DNA of 64,000 nucleotides, taken from the NCBI RefSeq assembly GCF_905115235.1, contig NC_051849.1, positions 206,900,595 through 206,964,594 on the forward strand, written 5' to 3'. The notes beneath the pieces were generated by a model. The model made no database searches. It saw nothing but the letters and a program-made list of their open reading frames with translations, and was not told the DNA's origin. The position numbers and the translations under genes are program-made. This stretch comes from Hermetia illucens. Taxonomy: Eukaryota > Arthropoda > Insecta > Diptera > Stratiomyidae. This document shows, piece by piece, positions 1 to 12,769 of this stretch (positions within the stretch are counted from its first letter, which is position 1; every line of letters starts with the position of its first letter).

Positions 1-840
1 ACGCAGGATGTGGATAGTTGGAAGTGGAGTCAGCGAAGTTGATGGAAGAAGGGAAAGATGGGTGGTGTTACGAGAATGGCGAGTGTGGGGCCAAAACATT
101 TTCAAGTTATCGTGGGCAAGTATCTCTTATGCTTTTAATAATATATGATCCCAGTTGATTGACGCTAAGGATAAGTTGAGACGGTCAAAGTTGGCGTTGC
201 GGAAGTTGAGCTTAACAAATTTACACGCACATTTGGAGTATGAACGGGGAGTTTTGCTTCAAATTCAAGTGGGGTATGATGAGCGTCAATTTTGACATAC
301 GGGGATGGCCGGGGAAATAGAGAGGTAGCGCTCGAAGAGGTTGGAAAGAAAGAGATCCAGCGTTCGGCCCAAGAAATTTTTGGAGGTGCTGAAATTCAGT
401 GTCCATAAAGGAAGACAGTAGAAGGGAGGAGTGGATGAGATTGTTGGAAGGAATAGGAAGGCTAGAATGATTAGGCCAATTGTGCACTGGAAGGTTAAAT
501 TCTCTGCAGAAGAAGAAAAGAAGGGAAGGGAATTTGACAGTAAGGAGTTTCGACAAGCTGTCAAATAATTCTTCGTACAGATGAAAAGGGCTAGCACAAG
601 GGACGTAGAGCGTAGTACAACCTAACTTAAAAGTTGATCTACTCAAAATCTGTACTAAATTTCCGGCCCGTTGCTCCCCTTTAACTGAAAGGGAATTGTG
701 CGCTTCAATTATCTGAGTCAAATGGGGACTTATTATCCCAATGAAGTTTGCTCTCAACACTTTATAGCAAACACCAATTGCGAAAAAAGATTTCCAAAAT
801 GAATTGCTCAAATCTCTAAAAGGAAAATGCAACAATGCCC
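1..840 (-). mobile_element. Jockey/CR1-like LINE, endonuclease fragment
   Basis: Minus-strand reading frames spell an apurinic-type endonuclease domain of a non-LTR retrotransposon, including a motif close to 'CREFNLPVHNWPNHSS', the usual G-D-F-N-x-P-x-x-x-W site of these enzymes. The first 120 bases resemble the minus-strand LINE at 22490-22600 (shared blocks such as 'gtcagcgaag' and 'gcgggcaag'), so both are copies of one family. The frame is broken by at least one shift: two overlapping frames each carry part of the domain. The left end is cut by the window. The clade call is tentative. Confidence 0.6.
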
Positions 841-3229
841 TACAACCGCTTCAAAATAAATTCACACCCGTGTAGTGTTATCCTCGGCACAATCTAAAAT
901 AACATTATATTCTCCTTCTTGGCACTTCTTCATCGAACTTTAACACCATCAATGCGGCTTTGCCAATCCAACCAAGCCGAAACTCCTCCAACCATTTATT
1001 CTTTTTTCACGTGTGTGTCACACTCAATTAGTGTACCTGCAGGGCGGCATCCTTTGATTGGGATTTTTCTACACCTGCGGTTTTGTTCTTTTGGATTTCA
1101 TGTGGTTTTCGGAGTTTTCTTTTTTTCCAACTACCAAACCACGGTATACGCTCGCACATCTATGTAGGGAGTACGCAAAGAGCGAGATGAGAAGCGAATA
1201 AGGGAAAGATTGGAGAAAGAAATAAGAAATACGAGTAACACCTTTAGAATCAGATACTCAGATACTCAGATATTCAGATACTCGCGTTCATATTCGTTGG
1301 GATTTGGGAAAAAAAGGTTTTCATTTTGAAGGTTTTTTTCTGGAACGTTTGTTCTTTTCGAGGTCTTGGTAGGTTTTATCATAAAACAACAATTTCTGGG
1401 ATTGCGGTGTCTGTTGGATCAGTGGCGGCGGGTACCGGCTTTTTGTTCACACACATGTGTTTTGGATTGTTAATTCAAGCCGCGACTGCAATTGATTCAT
1501 TTCATTTTAAAAGGTTTTTATTATGGCGATAAATTGTGTAATTTTAATGGGGTTCTGTGAGACGATTTCACGCTTTGAATACGTTTTAAAACCACTCTGA
1601 ACTTGGAGTTGAAAACAGGCTGTAAATCTCCTGGCGGGCTCCAAATGAAAGCTAGGAATGGCTTGGAAAAGTTCAGATGAAGATGAGCTCAAAGGCATGA
1701 TGAGAGTCGGCCAATAGAGCCCCACGGCGGTTTGAATCTTATCAAAAGACCGTAAACATCAATCAGATACAACTGAAAGTTTGTAATGAAACCTGACCCC
1801 TGAGAGAAACATAAATTGAACCTAAGTCCAAGCAAAAAGGAAGCTGTAATGCAATACATTCAATAACAGAAGCGGCCAATATCAAGTCGCTAGGCGCCAG
1901 CAAATTGGTTCGATCCCAAAATAATTGGATAAATATTATAGCGACAATATTATGACAATAAGAATAACAATAATAGCGGCTATCAATTTCATCGATAGCC
2001 AATAGAAGATACGTGGAAGTGATCGTTGTCGCCAATCGAAACCAGTTTCAATTCCCATTAAATGCCTATATGTCGTCCAGTGCCAGCTTCAACGTACATA
2101 TTTGTACGTTTGTATGATATAAGCGCAACAGAAGCAGAACCTGTAACTGCTAAAATGGAAAATAATAAGTCGCAAGTATGTGGTAGCGAAATATCAGCAA
2201 CGGCAAAGCAGAAGCGACTCTTAAATCAATATGACCAATAAAACACATTTCGATATTTTCCCATAAGGCGAAAAATAAGCGAAGGAAAAGAAAATCTATA
2301 GCCGATCATGTCGAATGTAATAAGATCGTATTATTGCAATTACCGTATTAACCCTATGTCCCAAGGGGTAGCAAGCATTGAAGCTGGGCTGAAAAACTTG
2401 GACGACCATGGCAAGACTCTTACGCCACCAATGAGAAAGACAGAAGCTCAAAAAACGAAGATTCAATGACGCACATGAACGAGATGCCAGGCATCCTATA
2501 CAGGCAGGACTAGACACGGGATAGTTGTATGTCAAAGCAAATGGAAGAGACAAGTAACGATAACCACGGAAACTGTCTAAACTACTTCGTAAAAAAGCAT
2601 TCTGACGATCCCCCTGTAGAGCTGCACTTCACTGCTAATGAAAATCCACGATATTTTTTGGGCTAGACCTTCTTCTGTAGGAGCCAAATAAAAGCACTAT
2701 ATGCGAATCCCGCGCACCAAACCCCAAATTCCTAAGTACGTTTTTCGACTCTCACCAGCAATTTTCGAGAAATTAAAGCTCTAAATTGTCCTTTGCTACA
2801 TACATAATTTTTAGGCAACCCATTTATCGGTAGACTCCAGATGAACCCCAGCACAATATAGCTAACAACGGACGACCTACCTGATTCCAACTTCAGTTCA
2901 CCTACGAGTATCAGCGTCGCTATAGCTCATTTTCCGAAATTGCGTCGGACCAGAATGCCTAACATCATCGGATTTGCTCCAGCAACTGTTAAAAACCGGA
3001 TTCCCCGGGAACCTCTCACCTCACTCAGTCTCCCGACACAGCGACGCCAGTGAGTGATTCAATTCTCATTGAATTCAGGAAGAGAGAAATTTCACACCCC
3101 GTTCCAAAGAATAACATAATAGAGGAGTTGACTATACCATACGAGCTCCCTCGTTCAAATCATGGAAATCAGGGAGAAGAATAGACAGCAGACTCTATCG
3201 TGAAGTTGGCAGGAACCGTCAAATCGTTG
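841..3229. other. Stretch without recognisable gene
   Basis: Only short open frames without recognisable domains are present. The one clear structure is the 8-bp tandem repeat listed separately at 1252. The 2290-2600 part and the 2990-3229 part may be decayed retroelement sequence, but no motif could be confirmed. Confidence 0.4.
1252..1283. repeat. 8-bp tandem repeat, four units
   Basis: Four consecutive units of AGATACTC are visible; the third reads AGATATTC. It is a short minisatellite in otherwise unannotated sequence. Confidence 0.9.
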
Positions 3230-3660
3230 GAGTCAAAATTGAGAACATTGATGCTACCATTATGTGGCGGCACATCGGAGGCAAGAACTGCGACTGCATT
3301 TCGGGTAGTGAAATCGCCTCTACCAACACAAAACGCGGGAGATCGAAATCCCTCGAGGTAGGCTCACAGGTCCTCATTAAGGTGGACGGTCCTCGGAGGC
3401 CGCAGCACTCACCATACGAGGCCCCCTTTAAATTCCTGGAGCGAACGGGGCACTCCTTCAACCTCGACGTTCTAGGCGGGCTTTCGCCGAACCGGGGAAC
3501 AAAACTGATAAAATATGTATTAGGGAACGGGGAAGAATTGACAGCTTTTGAACGCACTATGAAAATGAGTCGCCCATCGCAGCATCCAATAAAAATGGTA
3601 CCAAGGGGTGAAACACCCGAATGCGCATCCACAAATAAGGAGGAAGTCTCGAAAAGTTGA
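3230..3660 (+). mobile_element. Ty3/gypsy fossil, integrase C-terminal part
   Basis: A 132-residue plus-strand frame contains the sequence 'VGSQVLIKVDGPRRPQHSPY' followed by 'FKFLERT', which resembles the C-terminal region of Ty3/gypsy integrases, where a vLVRVD-x-RRPLQPPYEGPF-like stretch is common. The rest of the polyprotein is not present beside it. It is an old, clearly broken fragment, and the boundaries are approximate. Confidence 0.55.
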
Positions 3661-4046
3661 TGCCGGTGGGGGGAAGACAACTCCAGTATCTAGCAGTATA
3701 GCTGTTCCAGAAAAAAAGCTCAGAAGAAATCACGCACACCCTGAACTAGGGAATTTGGACATAAGCCGAGTAGGAGCGCAGTGGATTATCCTTGCTAAAA
3801 CCGAAGTAGAAAGGTCTGTCAAGAAATGAAGCACATGCGGTCTGCAACGCTCCTCCAGGCATCAGCAAAAGCGTGAAAACGGGTTGATAGGACTGGAAGA
3901 ACTCCTGGATCGCATTTCCTTCTACAGGCGGACACAAAAAGCAGAAACAACCACGCTTCCCGCTGAGCACACCATAAGCGCCAAATGGAAAAATCGGAAA
4001 TAGGAAGATGCATCTGAAGGGTTGCTCAAGTAGTCTCAAGGACAAA

Positions 4047-4061
4047 AATAATAATAATAAT
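4047..4061. repeat. (AAT)n microsatellite
   Basis: A short run of ATA/AAT triplets. LINEs of the RTE type often end in such triplet runs, but no LINE body could be tied to this one. Confidence 0.7.
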
Positions 4062-4379
4062 CATTGGTGCAGCATCTGGTCCTTGCAGCGTGTTAGAGCA
4101 CTTCATCCAAAACCATAACAGTATACTGTAAAACTACGGTACCCTGTAGAAGGCAATATGATCTGCATTGCGCACCCTGATTTGACTCAGGTTCTCTTCA
4201 CAGTTGAGCCGACTATATCCGACATTCAGTAACGACACAAATCCATCTGCTACCAGTGTGATTTGAACCGCGACCTTGGATGCACCCTAACAACTAAGTT
4301 ATCCGAACACTAAAAAATACAAACGACAGAAGGAAACAACATGCCACACCCTTAGAAAACCGTCTGTCCAAAATCAAGG

Positions 4380-6403
4380 CGGTGTCACCAAAGGAAAAGA
4401 CGAGGAAACGAAGAAGAGGTAGACCACCAACACCGATGATGAAACCGATGGAAGACAAGAGATTTGCAGAAGTTCTGAGTAAGATTTGCTATAAAGTCAA
4501 GTGCAAAGACCGTGAAGCAAAAATGTCTTCCATATGTAAAAGGAAGAGTGGCGGAGTCATCGCTGAATTAGACCCAAAGCCAACGAAGACACGTTCTGCC
4601 GTCAAAGGGCTACTGAGAAAGAAAATTCTGGTTTCTAGTCTAGAGCCTATGTGCTCTCTTGAAAGTTAAGAACTTGACTGTTTCACAAAAAGGTCAAAAT
4701 GTAGGAGGTGAATGCCCAGAGGTAGCGAATGCCCGGATGGGTATCACCTCTGTAATTTCTAAAGGCAATATGCAAGTAAACTCCTTAACACATTTGTCTG
4801 GATCCGGTGTTTAGGGATAAGTCTTTTAGCATTTATCTATAATAACACCGAATGAGATGATGCCGGACTTTCGACGCAGGCTTGATAGTCTGAAGGACGA
4901 CGTTTTGGGCACAGAGAGGTCCTCAATATCAGGGCGCTTAAATGGGGCATGTCTCACCCAGACTCCAGAGCGGAGCAAATCCTGGAAATGGCTACGAGAA
5001 TCAGGCTCGTAGTCTTAAGAACCCATTCCTTGCTAACGTTCCCGCACCCAGGCAGCGAACGAAGCATCCCTGATGTAACCGGAATCACTGACGCCGTCGG
5101 TGGACAGGTCGTGAGTTTTAGAGGACTTCTCCGCAATAACCGCCAATACATTGCCCACTAAGTGGTTGACGCCATTTGTCGGTGTGCATCAGCCCGGCGC
5201 TCTCTCAGCGCGTGGGGCGTCGCGAAGGTGAACAACTGGAGACTTATCGAAACTCCTGGAACAAACAGAGGCATTGGAGATCACTTCGGGGGGTGGTGGC
5301 GTAACAGCTGACATTCTCTTAAATTGAATGATGAACCTTACAACGAGAGCCTGCAGAGCTTCCATGCCCCGGAGGGCAACCAACCGTGACGAGTCTTCTA
5401 TGTATTGGTGAACGGCGGAAATTACCGAGCTGCGGAAAGAGTGTCATAAGCTCTGCCTTTTTGCACAACGTTTAAATGCCCGAAAGGAGCCAGGCACCAT
5501 AATGGCAGAGTAAAGATCAGCTAAAGCAAAGATTTCGCAACGCGATAAACAAAAGCAAAGCTTATTGCTGGCAATACCTAATCGACGAGTTAAATGGGGA
5601 TCCGTGGATACTCGGTTATAAACTTTTCCCCTGTTCACTTAATGTCGACCAGATGAACCGCATTGTATGGACATCATTCCCTAAACATTCCATAAGGGTC
5701 GATGACAACAGCGTTCTACGCTTGCTTTTCACCACGAAAAAAAACTTAAAGAGACAGTGCTCATTATAGAAAATAAAAAGGCGCCAGGACCTGATGGTAT
5801 CCCGACAGAAGTATATAAGCTGGTTTTCCACCATCGACCAGACCTACTGCTCAACTTATTCAACGCTTGCCCGAAGAGAATATTTTTCCTTACAACAAAG
5901 GGACCATGAGCTCGCGTCTGTATACTGACCTCTGTGTATGCTTGGTACGGCCGAGAAAGTGCTCCAAAAGCTCACCAGGAATAGACCCGCTAAAACAATA
6001 CATACTGCATGGGAAGTATCCCCAAGGCCAGTTTTAGGGCAATGAAATCAATGATGGATGCTGTCGTGAATGCGTCCATCGAACTAAGGCACTCAGCCGC
6101 CTCGACGAGCAGTGTTCCTTCATGCCTTCGTGAGGAGGACAGATATTGTAGGCACACTAGTAAATTAATTCCACGTACCGAGCTATCTTTTGTGGACATT
6201 GACGAATTATCTTAGAGATCACTGCCTGATCTATTAGGCATCAGAGGACCAGAGGAGGATGAAGATCACGGCAGAGGTTGGACAAGGATCCATCCGAGGA
6301 CCGGACCTCTGGGATGTTCATAACGACAGTCTGCTGAGACTCTTCATGCCAGAAGGGTTGCGCTTGGTCGATAAGGCGGATTATGTTGCAACAATTGTTA
6401 CCA
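4380..6403 (+). mobile_element. R1-clade LINE, decayed (gag, endonuclease, RT)
   Basis: Pieces occur in the order expected for one plus-strand R1-clade retrotransposon. A gag-like basic segment lies at 4382-4669 (KTRKRRRGRPPTPMM, then FAEVLSKI). An endonuclease piece at 4949-5161 reads ILEMATRIRLVVL and PGSERSIPDVT. The RT N-terminus at about 5760-5860 reads KKAPGPDGIPTEVYK in a shifted frame. The RT middle near 5925-6080 reads LCMLGTAEKVLQKL and FRAMKSMMDAVV. An RT motif at 6270-6330 resembles QGSILGPDLWN. Frames shift repeatedly and stops are common, so it is dead. It ends where an RTE 3' end begins at about 6404. Confidence 0.7.
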
Positions 6404-6503
6404 GTGGAATTGGTGGACCTGGACGCAAAACCGGAATATCTGGAGTTCCTTATTAAGGCAGGCCTAGACCGGATACCGGCTGTTGCTCCGTTGATTATGA
6501 ATT
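6404..6503 (+). mobile_element. RTE-clade LINE, 3' end fragment
   Basis: About 100 bases match, on the plus strand, the 3' end of the RTE family seen at 15961 and 7951. Shared text includes 'ccttattaaggcaggcctag' and 'ccggataccgg'. The usual GAT-rich terminal run is degenerate here. It abuts the decayed R1-clade LINE on its left. Confidence 0.8.
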
Positions 6504-7639
6504 ATTACCGGATGCACTGTTTACAAAGGCAAAGCATATTGGTACGACAAGTAAGCGTATGGATGACTACTATTTGTTGCGAATCCGTACCTTGCGTCCC
6601 ATATCGATCAGAGAGTTTATTATAGAGGAAAAACCAACGATTAAATGCCGTGAGTTAACGCTCAACCCGGGAGAGAAAGAAATCCCAGTTTCTATGCGAA
6701 CATGGAAGTTTTCAGTCTTATCCTACTGGGAAAGCACGATCCTCCAACTATGAGTACTGCAATGGAGTAGTGGATGGCCCCGATCACAATGTTTTCTCTT
6801 GTGGAAAGTGGGATGGGAAACGTTAACAACTTAGGCTGTAAACACAGGAAAGCTCTATCCAGACAAAGTTGTCAGAGAGATGCTCAGGAGAGCAGACAAA
6901 TGGATCTGTTTTGCACGAGTTTTCAGGATTAACCTAACTTCCCTAGATTAATGATAATTTAGCCTGCAATAGCTACTATGATCCGTAAGCTCTACTTGGT
7001 GTAGTTTCAAAAATTCTGCCAGCATTTGAGTTCGTATTCCCCCATGAGCACCCTGGATTGTTGCATTACTGGTAAGTTCGCCCGGTAGTTCCCTCAACCG
7101 TTCTTCTTAATTCTTCAGCATAGTAACCATGAACCGCTTTCCGATAGTGATGTTGGTTTTTTTGTTCTGACCAGCTCATCCACTGCCTCATCGCCTTATA
7201 ATCCAATATGGCGTGAAACCCAGAATATCCGGGCTAAGTTGTGTGAGCCGAGCCAAGGAGGGCAAATCTCCGATTCTATGGTCGCCAGACTCTCACAAAC
7301 TGGGCACCGCGTGCAAACATCGAATGTACAGTGGCCCTTACTATTCTCCCTAAAAATTGTTTCTCATGCAGTAACGAAAATATTCCCTTTGACCGGAAGC
7401 GACAATATCGCAGCCAATGGTTGGACAGTTGCGAGAATTTAGTCATAGCACAGAAGGATGACGAGGACCTACAAGACATCTTATAACATCCGACCTCCCT
7501 CAATCTCCAACTAGTGCGACTGGCGCCACCCGTCCCCCGAAACCACCCACTCATAGCTCCCAGGACCCCCTAGAAGGCATATTTTGAAATATTTCCCAGT
7601 TTTTTTCCATCCAAGCGGAAGAGTCATAAAATGTGAACC
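6504..7639. other. No recognisable gene
   Basis: Several open frames of 60-90 codons exist on both strands, but none shows a known domain or a splice-supported structure. The composition and context suggest old repeat debris. Confidence 0.4.
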
Positions 7640-7945
7640 GAGTTCTATTCGTCTGATTAAGGATGTTAAAGCTTGTAAAAGAATAGGCACGATACAGTCT
7701 CACTTCTCAAAAAAGCAAGGCCAGCTGTATACTTATTCTATAAGAAAAACCCCACCCCAAACTTCGCCAGCTTGACCACAATCACTTCGACCTAGTCGGC
7801 TTCAGGCCTCTAAAGGTTTCAATTATGCCCTTACGATGATAGGCAAGCACACGCGTTAGGCGGATATCAGCACTGAAGAAGTTGCCAATATTTCCTGCAG
7901 GACCTGGATCTCCGATTTTGGTACACTTGTTCGCCTGAGGGAAGA
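7640..7945 (+). mobile_element. Ty3/gypsy fossil, integrase core fragment
   Basis: Plus-strand translation gives HFDLVGFRPLKGFNYALTMI followed by a segment like EEVANIFCRTWISDFG. This matches the start and middle of a Ty3/gypsy integrase core, where DLVGPLPPSKGFTYLLTMIDRYTRW is typical. Only this part of the element is recognisable and it is broken. The right edge coincides with the 3' end of an RTE LINE, which may have inserted into it. Confidence 0.6.
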
Positions 7946-7950
7946 TGACA

Positions 7951-8800
7951 CATCATCATCTTCATCATCAACGGCGCAAGAACCGATATCCGATCTAGAC
8001 CTGCCTTAATAAGGAACTCCAGACATCCCGGTTTTGCACCGAAGTCCACCAATTCGATATCCCTAAAAGCTGTCTGGTATCCTGACCTACGCCATCGCTC
8101 CATCTCAGGCAGGGTCTGCCTCGTCTTCTTTTTCTACCATAGATATTACCCTTATAGACTTTCCGCGTTGGATCATCCTCATCCATATGGACTAAGTGAC
8201 CCGCCTACCATGACCTATTGAGCCGGATTTTATCCACAACCTGATGGTCATATTATCGCTCATAGATTTCATCGTTATGTAAGCTATGGAATCGTCCGTC
8301 CTCATGTAGGGGGCCAAAAATTCTTCGGAGGATTCTTTTCTCGAACGCGGCCAAGAGGAGAATATCTTATAGATGGTACTCAGCAACGTGATACTGTGTG
8401 ATATCTCCCTTTTTATGTATGATACAGATAATACCTCTTGCCAGTCAGAGCACATGGTTAACTGGATGACCGCTATAATATATGGTGTAGCGACTCTTCT
8501 CCAGGAAATCGGTCCCTGTCTAACGCATCTTCTACAACGCTGTTACATCAGCCCTATATTGGGACAGGGTATCGGCTAGCTGCTCAGCAGCATTCGGTCT
8601 GTACAGGGAGCGCACGTTCCATGAGAAAATGCGCAAATTGTTAATCCGTTGTCCTTGCCGGGTTCGTCACTGTAAGATCCATCCTGTCCGAGGCTCCTTT
8701 CGTGGCTTCGTAACATCGGTTTTCCGTTTAGGATTGTCAGCCCTACCCAACCTCCAACCTGGTGGACCAGTTGGTACATTTTGTCCCGTTTTTAAGCGCG
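7951..8800 (-). mobile_element. RTE-clade LINE, internally deleted copy
   Basis: The 3' end at 7951-8355 is very similar to the RTE copy at 15961, including the CAT triplet run, the 'aacggcgcaa' start and the C-terminal coding block. At about 8355 the sequence jumps from 'cgcggccaagag' to 'gagaatatcttatag', which in the 15961 copy lies roughly 900 bases farther upstream in the RT. At about 8455 it jumps again into the N-terminal endonuclease region (SLYRPNAAEQLAD-like, 8500-8640). Two large internal deletions have therefore reduced a long element to under 1 kb while keeping both ends. Confidence 0.8.
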
Positions 8801-9141
8801 AGAGACTCGCCTTCATCCTTCTCCGCCTGCAGTTTTTCATAAAGAAAGAACTCTCAGCGATCACCACGTGGAGGTGGAGATAGGGTTTGGTAGTAGAACT
8901 GTTGGTGATGGTTCAGCAGGCGTTTCCCAGGTTTAATGCTCCATCGCGGGTACCAATCCATATTTCGCCCTGGGACCTATAATACCCTTTGACCGAGATC
9001 TCGGAATGGTATTATTTACAAAAAGGAGGAAACTGAATGGTCTTTGCCTGCCAGAGATGAGGAGTACAAGGCTTCATGCGGTATTGTGGATATATGTTGC
9101 TATCATTTTGCCTATGTTCGCTTATTTATTTATTTATTTAA

Positions 9142-9188
9142 TGAGGACAATACAAAGAAAGCAAATTCCTTATTACATATTGTCCTCA
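9142..9188. repeat. Perfect 11-bp inverted repeat
   Basis: TGAGGACAATA at 9142-9152 is matched by its reverse complement at 9178-9188, with a 25-base loop. It sits beside a TTTA-rich run. It may be the end structure of a small transposon or chance. Confidence 0.7.
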
Positions 9189-9299
9189 GAGGGAGGAGCA
9201 AGTGAATGGCTTATTTTACGCTTAAAGCTAGAGAGAGACATAGTCAAAGGACCCAAGCTGTAGGGCATTGTAGGACCGGCAATGCCTCGGGATCGGAGG

Positions 9300-10600
9300 G
9301 TGAAAGTAAATTTCGAGCTCCGCGAAGGGTACATCTGTAGTGTGGTGGGTTAAGGTGAAACAAAAGAGTTTTCGCGGGAAATTTGCCACATTGCAAAGAA
9401 CTGTGTGTCTTGGTATCACCGGTGCCATAAGCACCACATCCGGCGCACCTCTAAACGCATTACTCAATTTGCAGCCTTTGAATTTGTTTATTTAGAGCAC
9501 TGCAATGAGAGCAGCTCATAGACTAATTCGATTAGATCTATGGGAAAACAATGGACATGGGAGGCACAGAGCATTGGAAGAGTCATTGGGAGAACTGAAT
9601 CAATTTTTCGTAATGCCTTCCGATTCTCAGATCCCCATACATCTGTTTGGCAGAAGATATGATGTTATCTTGAAACGAAGAGAAAACTGGGACGAACCAG
9701 AAGAATGCGTGTCAGGATATACTGACGTCTTCTACACCGATGGCTCAAAACCAGAAAATGGTTCTGGAGCAGGAGTCGACCTCTCGAATAAAAACGAGAA
9801 GTGGGGTTTTCCTTTGGGACAATACAATGAATGATTGACAAGCGTTTGAAAGGCAGGCGCATTGCAATCTGTAGCGATAGTCAAGCTGCATTGAGGGTGT
9901 TCAGTAGTACTTTGATCACTTCAGAAATCGTTCAGGAATGTAGAAACCAATTAAATTCTGTTTCTAGGTTCAATACGGTGGATTTATTTTGGGTGCTTGG
10001 TCATTGTTGTGTAGAGGGAAATGAAATCTCGGATGCGTTAGCAAAAGAGGCTTCAACTTTCCCCATGTCCGGACCGGAACCAGCAAACGTAGTATTAGTA
10101 GCATTGGCTAAGGCTGTCTTCAAAAACTGGGAACAAGCTTCCCACAATGACAGGTGGCAGGGCCCAAATGCTGCCAGACAGACCAAATCTTTTCCTGTCA
10201 GAATCAAACAAACATACTGCAAAGTTTATCCTGCCGAAAAGCAGGAAAACTTGCAGAAGTATTGTGGGCATTCTGACTGGCCATAATTCACTAGCTGGGC
10301 ATATATTCAGAATAGGAATAATCCAAGATGATACGCGTCCATCCTGTAATGAGGAAGCGGAATCCATGAAATATTTTCTATGTGAGTGCCTATGGACGCA
10401 TCAGACATCAGATTCTTGGTGTTGATATGGTCCAATTGCAGCGGGTAGCACCACATCAACTAACGGAAATCCTGCTATACATAAACGAATCCGGGATATT
10501 CCATTAGACGGGGGAATCGAGTACAATGGACCACTAAGGTCTGAGTACTCAGAGGCTTTGCCTCTCCCCACCTCAAACACAGACACACACCCCTTTCGCT
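9300..10600 (+). mobile_element. LOA-clade LINE, RNase H and 3' end
   Basis: Plus-strand frames give a LINE polyprotein C-terminus. An LGITGAISTTSGAPLNALL block, typical of the region just before RNase H, lies at about 9410. The RNase H domain starts with FYTDGSKPENGSGAG at about 9730 and continues with ICSDSQAALRV and an EGNEISDALAKEAS helix at about 9870-10050. A C-terminal HIFRIGI...RPSCNEEAES Cys-rich region follows. A small deletion with frame change interrupts RNase H near 9830. The tail after 10440 is nearly the same as at 32400-32545, which defines one family with shared 3' ends. Confidence 0.8.
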
Positions 10601-10639
10601 TCAGCATACCAATATGTTTTACAACCGAAAAAGCGGCTC

Positions 10640-10800
10640 AACTTAAGGCTCCCATTTTTCAACGCCGCCCAATCTAGTCAACTTTACCACTATCTAGACA
10701 ACCTCCTGTCACACCGCTACAAATGACATAGTAGAAAGACTACAGAAGTCCTTAAAATCATGTGTCAAATTGCAAACCATTTGACGTTTGTCCAGCCAAA
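10640..10800 (+). mobile_element. Possible Ty3/gypsy integrase scrap
   Basis: A short plus-strand stretch reads like NDIVERLQKSLKSC, resembling the NGMVERFHRQLKAAI motif of gypsy integrases. It is too short for a firm call, and it is degraded. Confidence 0.3.
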
Positions 10801-12769
10801 CATATTTTCAAAACCAGGACACATTCCCAGATACAAAGTTAATCATCCAAAAACCGTGCAATCCCTCAATGCCGACAGTAGCCAGGAATCTTGTAACAGG
10901 GGAAGGGAGATGGGGTCGTAAAAACATAACAAACATCCCGAGCCTTGGTGTTTCAAAGTTAACCTTGACAGATGCTCCTGGCATTTTCAATCTCAACCTT
11001 GTTTAAAATCGATTTCCTAATCTACCAAGGATCTATCTTAAACCAAATATCCTTCCAGAGGAAATAGACTGCCTTCACTGTCACAGATTAGCACTTTGTT
11101 TTGATTTAATTGACCATATGGGGAGGACAAAGGAACATGCCAATCCTAGGACACTCACTAAGTATATTTCAAGGATTTTGCGAAAAATCTGGCTTCGGCT
11201 TCGGCTTTCAATGAAAAGTGATACTAGGGTTAACAGAAAACCCTCCTCTCATAGTCTCATGTAGTCACAAAACGATGCAGTTCTCTGGGGACAAAAAGTT
11301 TGATTACACCGCTGGAAAAATGCATGTGAATGTCGCACAGTCTCATCCTCCATTCTCGACCGGCTCATCGCAGCAGTAATGTAGCGTTCATAAATATCAT
11401 GCTCAGTACAATGCTTCCCGGGAAAGCCGGTTAACCAGAGTCCCAGACCAGCTCGATTCAAAGTCAAAGTCAGCAGAACCATAAGCCCACTTCCAGCAAT
11501 ATTGGAGCAACCCCATCCGCCTCATAGACACTAAAATAAGTTCACTACGTGGAAGCGAAGAAAAAGAAGTCAAGAAGTCAAGAAGCCTTTTTGATTTAAA
11601 ATGCACGCGGCTACATAGTTCGCATTCGGAATTACTAATTGAATCGACGCGTTTACGATGCAGGGAATCTGCACCGCGACCGGCGTGCCATGCATTCGCA
11701 AAAGCTGCAGTAGCGGCGTATCTAGTCACTGCAGCTAGCTGGGCTGCATCTTCAAGATGCAAGCAGAAGATTGTCATCTCCACTATATTTATCACCGCGG
11801 GACATACTCAGAAACGACGATGAGATTCTATGAAATTCGCAACCATTATGGGCAAAAATACGCCGCCTATTGCGCCTGGCATTATTATGACCACGATAAT
11901 GATGATGTCCTCTTATAAGGCGAAGAAACGCGTTTTTGAAACGCATCCATCCAAGTGTCCCGGCATCTATTCCGACGGTCCCGCTTTGGACCGATGGAAC
12001 CTGCGGAATTCGAAAAACTGGGAAACAAAAGTGGCCACAGCTAGTGACCGGCTAGATAAGATATTCCATTACGGTCCTTGTTACAATTGAATTTCTCCTT
12101 ATAAATCACTCGAGGACGTATTGGTTGGCGACGACCATATTTCAAAACGCCATCTCTCATGATCATCGCCATAAATAATATGTTCCATGCGTGGTAATTA
12201 TCGTTTATCTTTGACGTGGCGGGAAAAGATAAGAAATTGGGGTCGGGAATTATTGAGTCCCGAGCTCGTGAACTACTTTTTTACATAACACTCAGATCAA
12301 CTACTGAAGATTTTAACTTCTTAATCTATCTAAATCTAAACCTAGAAATATCTCTCAGTATTTCGAATAAGGTTTCCTTCCTAAGATACCATTCCCCAAT
12401 CCAAAGATTCGACCTCTATGAGCAGTAGAAAAACTTCCCAAATTGGCTGAATTCGGTTAATACCATATCTAGGACCAGGGACAAAAAATTAAGATTCGAT
12501 TAGGTAAAGTAATAGCACGTAATGCGCCAGACAAGTATCTTTTTTTTCATTCGATTACCCAATTCCGGTTTCACCTGCGAAAACAATAGAATGGACATCG
12601 ATACGGCTGTTAACTTTGTGTTTATAACTTTTGTACTCTTGATTAGATACCATTACATCATCGGCGTGTAAAATCATTTTAAATTTAATCTTTAATTTGA
12701 GTTACAGTTGGACAGATCGATAAGAAGGTTTCTTATCATTTGAAGTCGTATTTCATTTGATTTATAGCA
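10801..12769. other. No recognisable gene
   Basis: This stretch has open frames up to 130 codons (for example on the minus strand at 11403-11795) but none with a recognisable domain. Near 11570 there is a short tandem 'aagtcaag' duplication. The origin is unclear. Confidence 0.4.

Noticed and set aside
1880-1920. tRNA-like text with 'ggttcgatccc'
   Set aside because: No acceptor, D or anticodon stems can be drawn around the B-box-like sequence.
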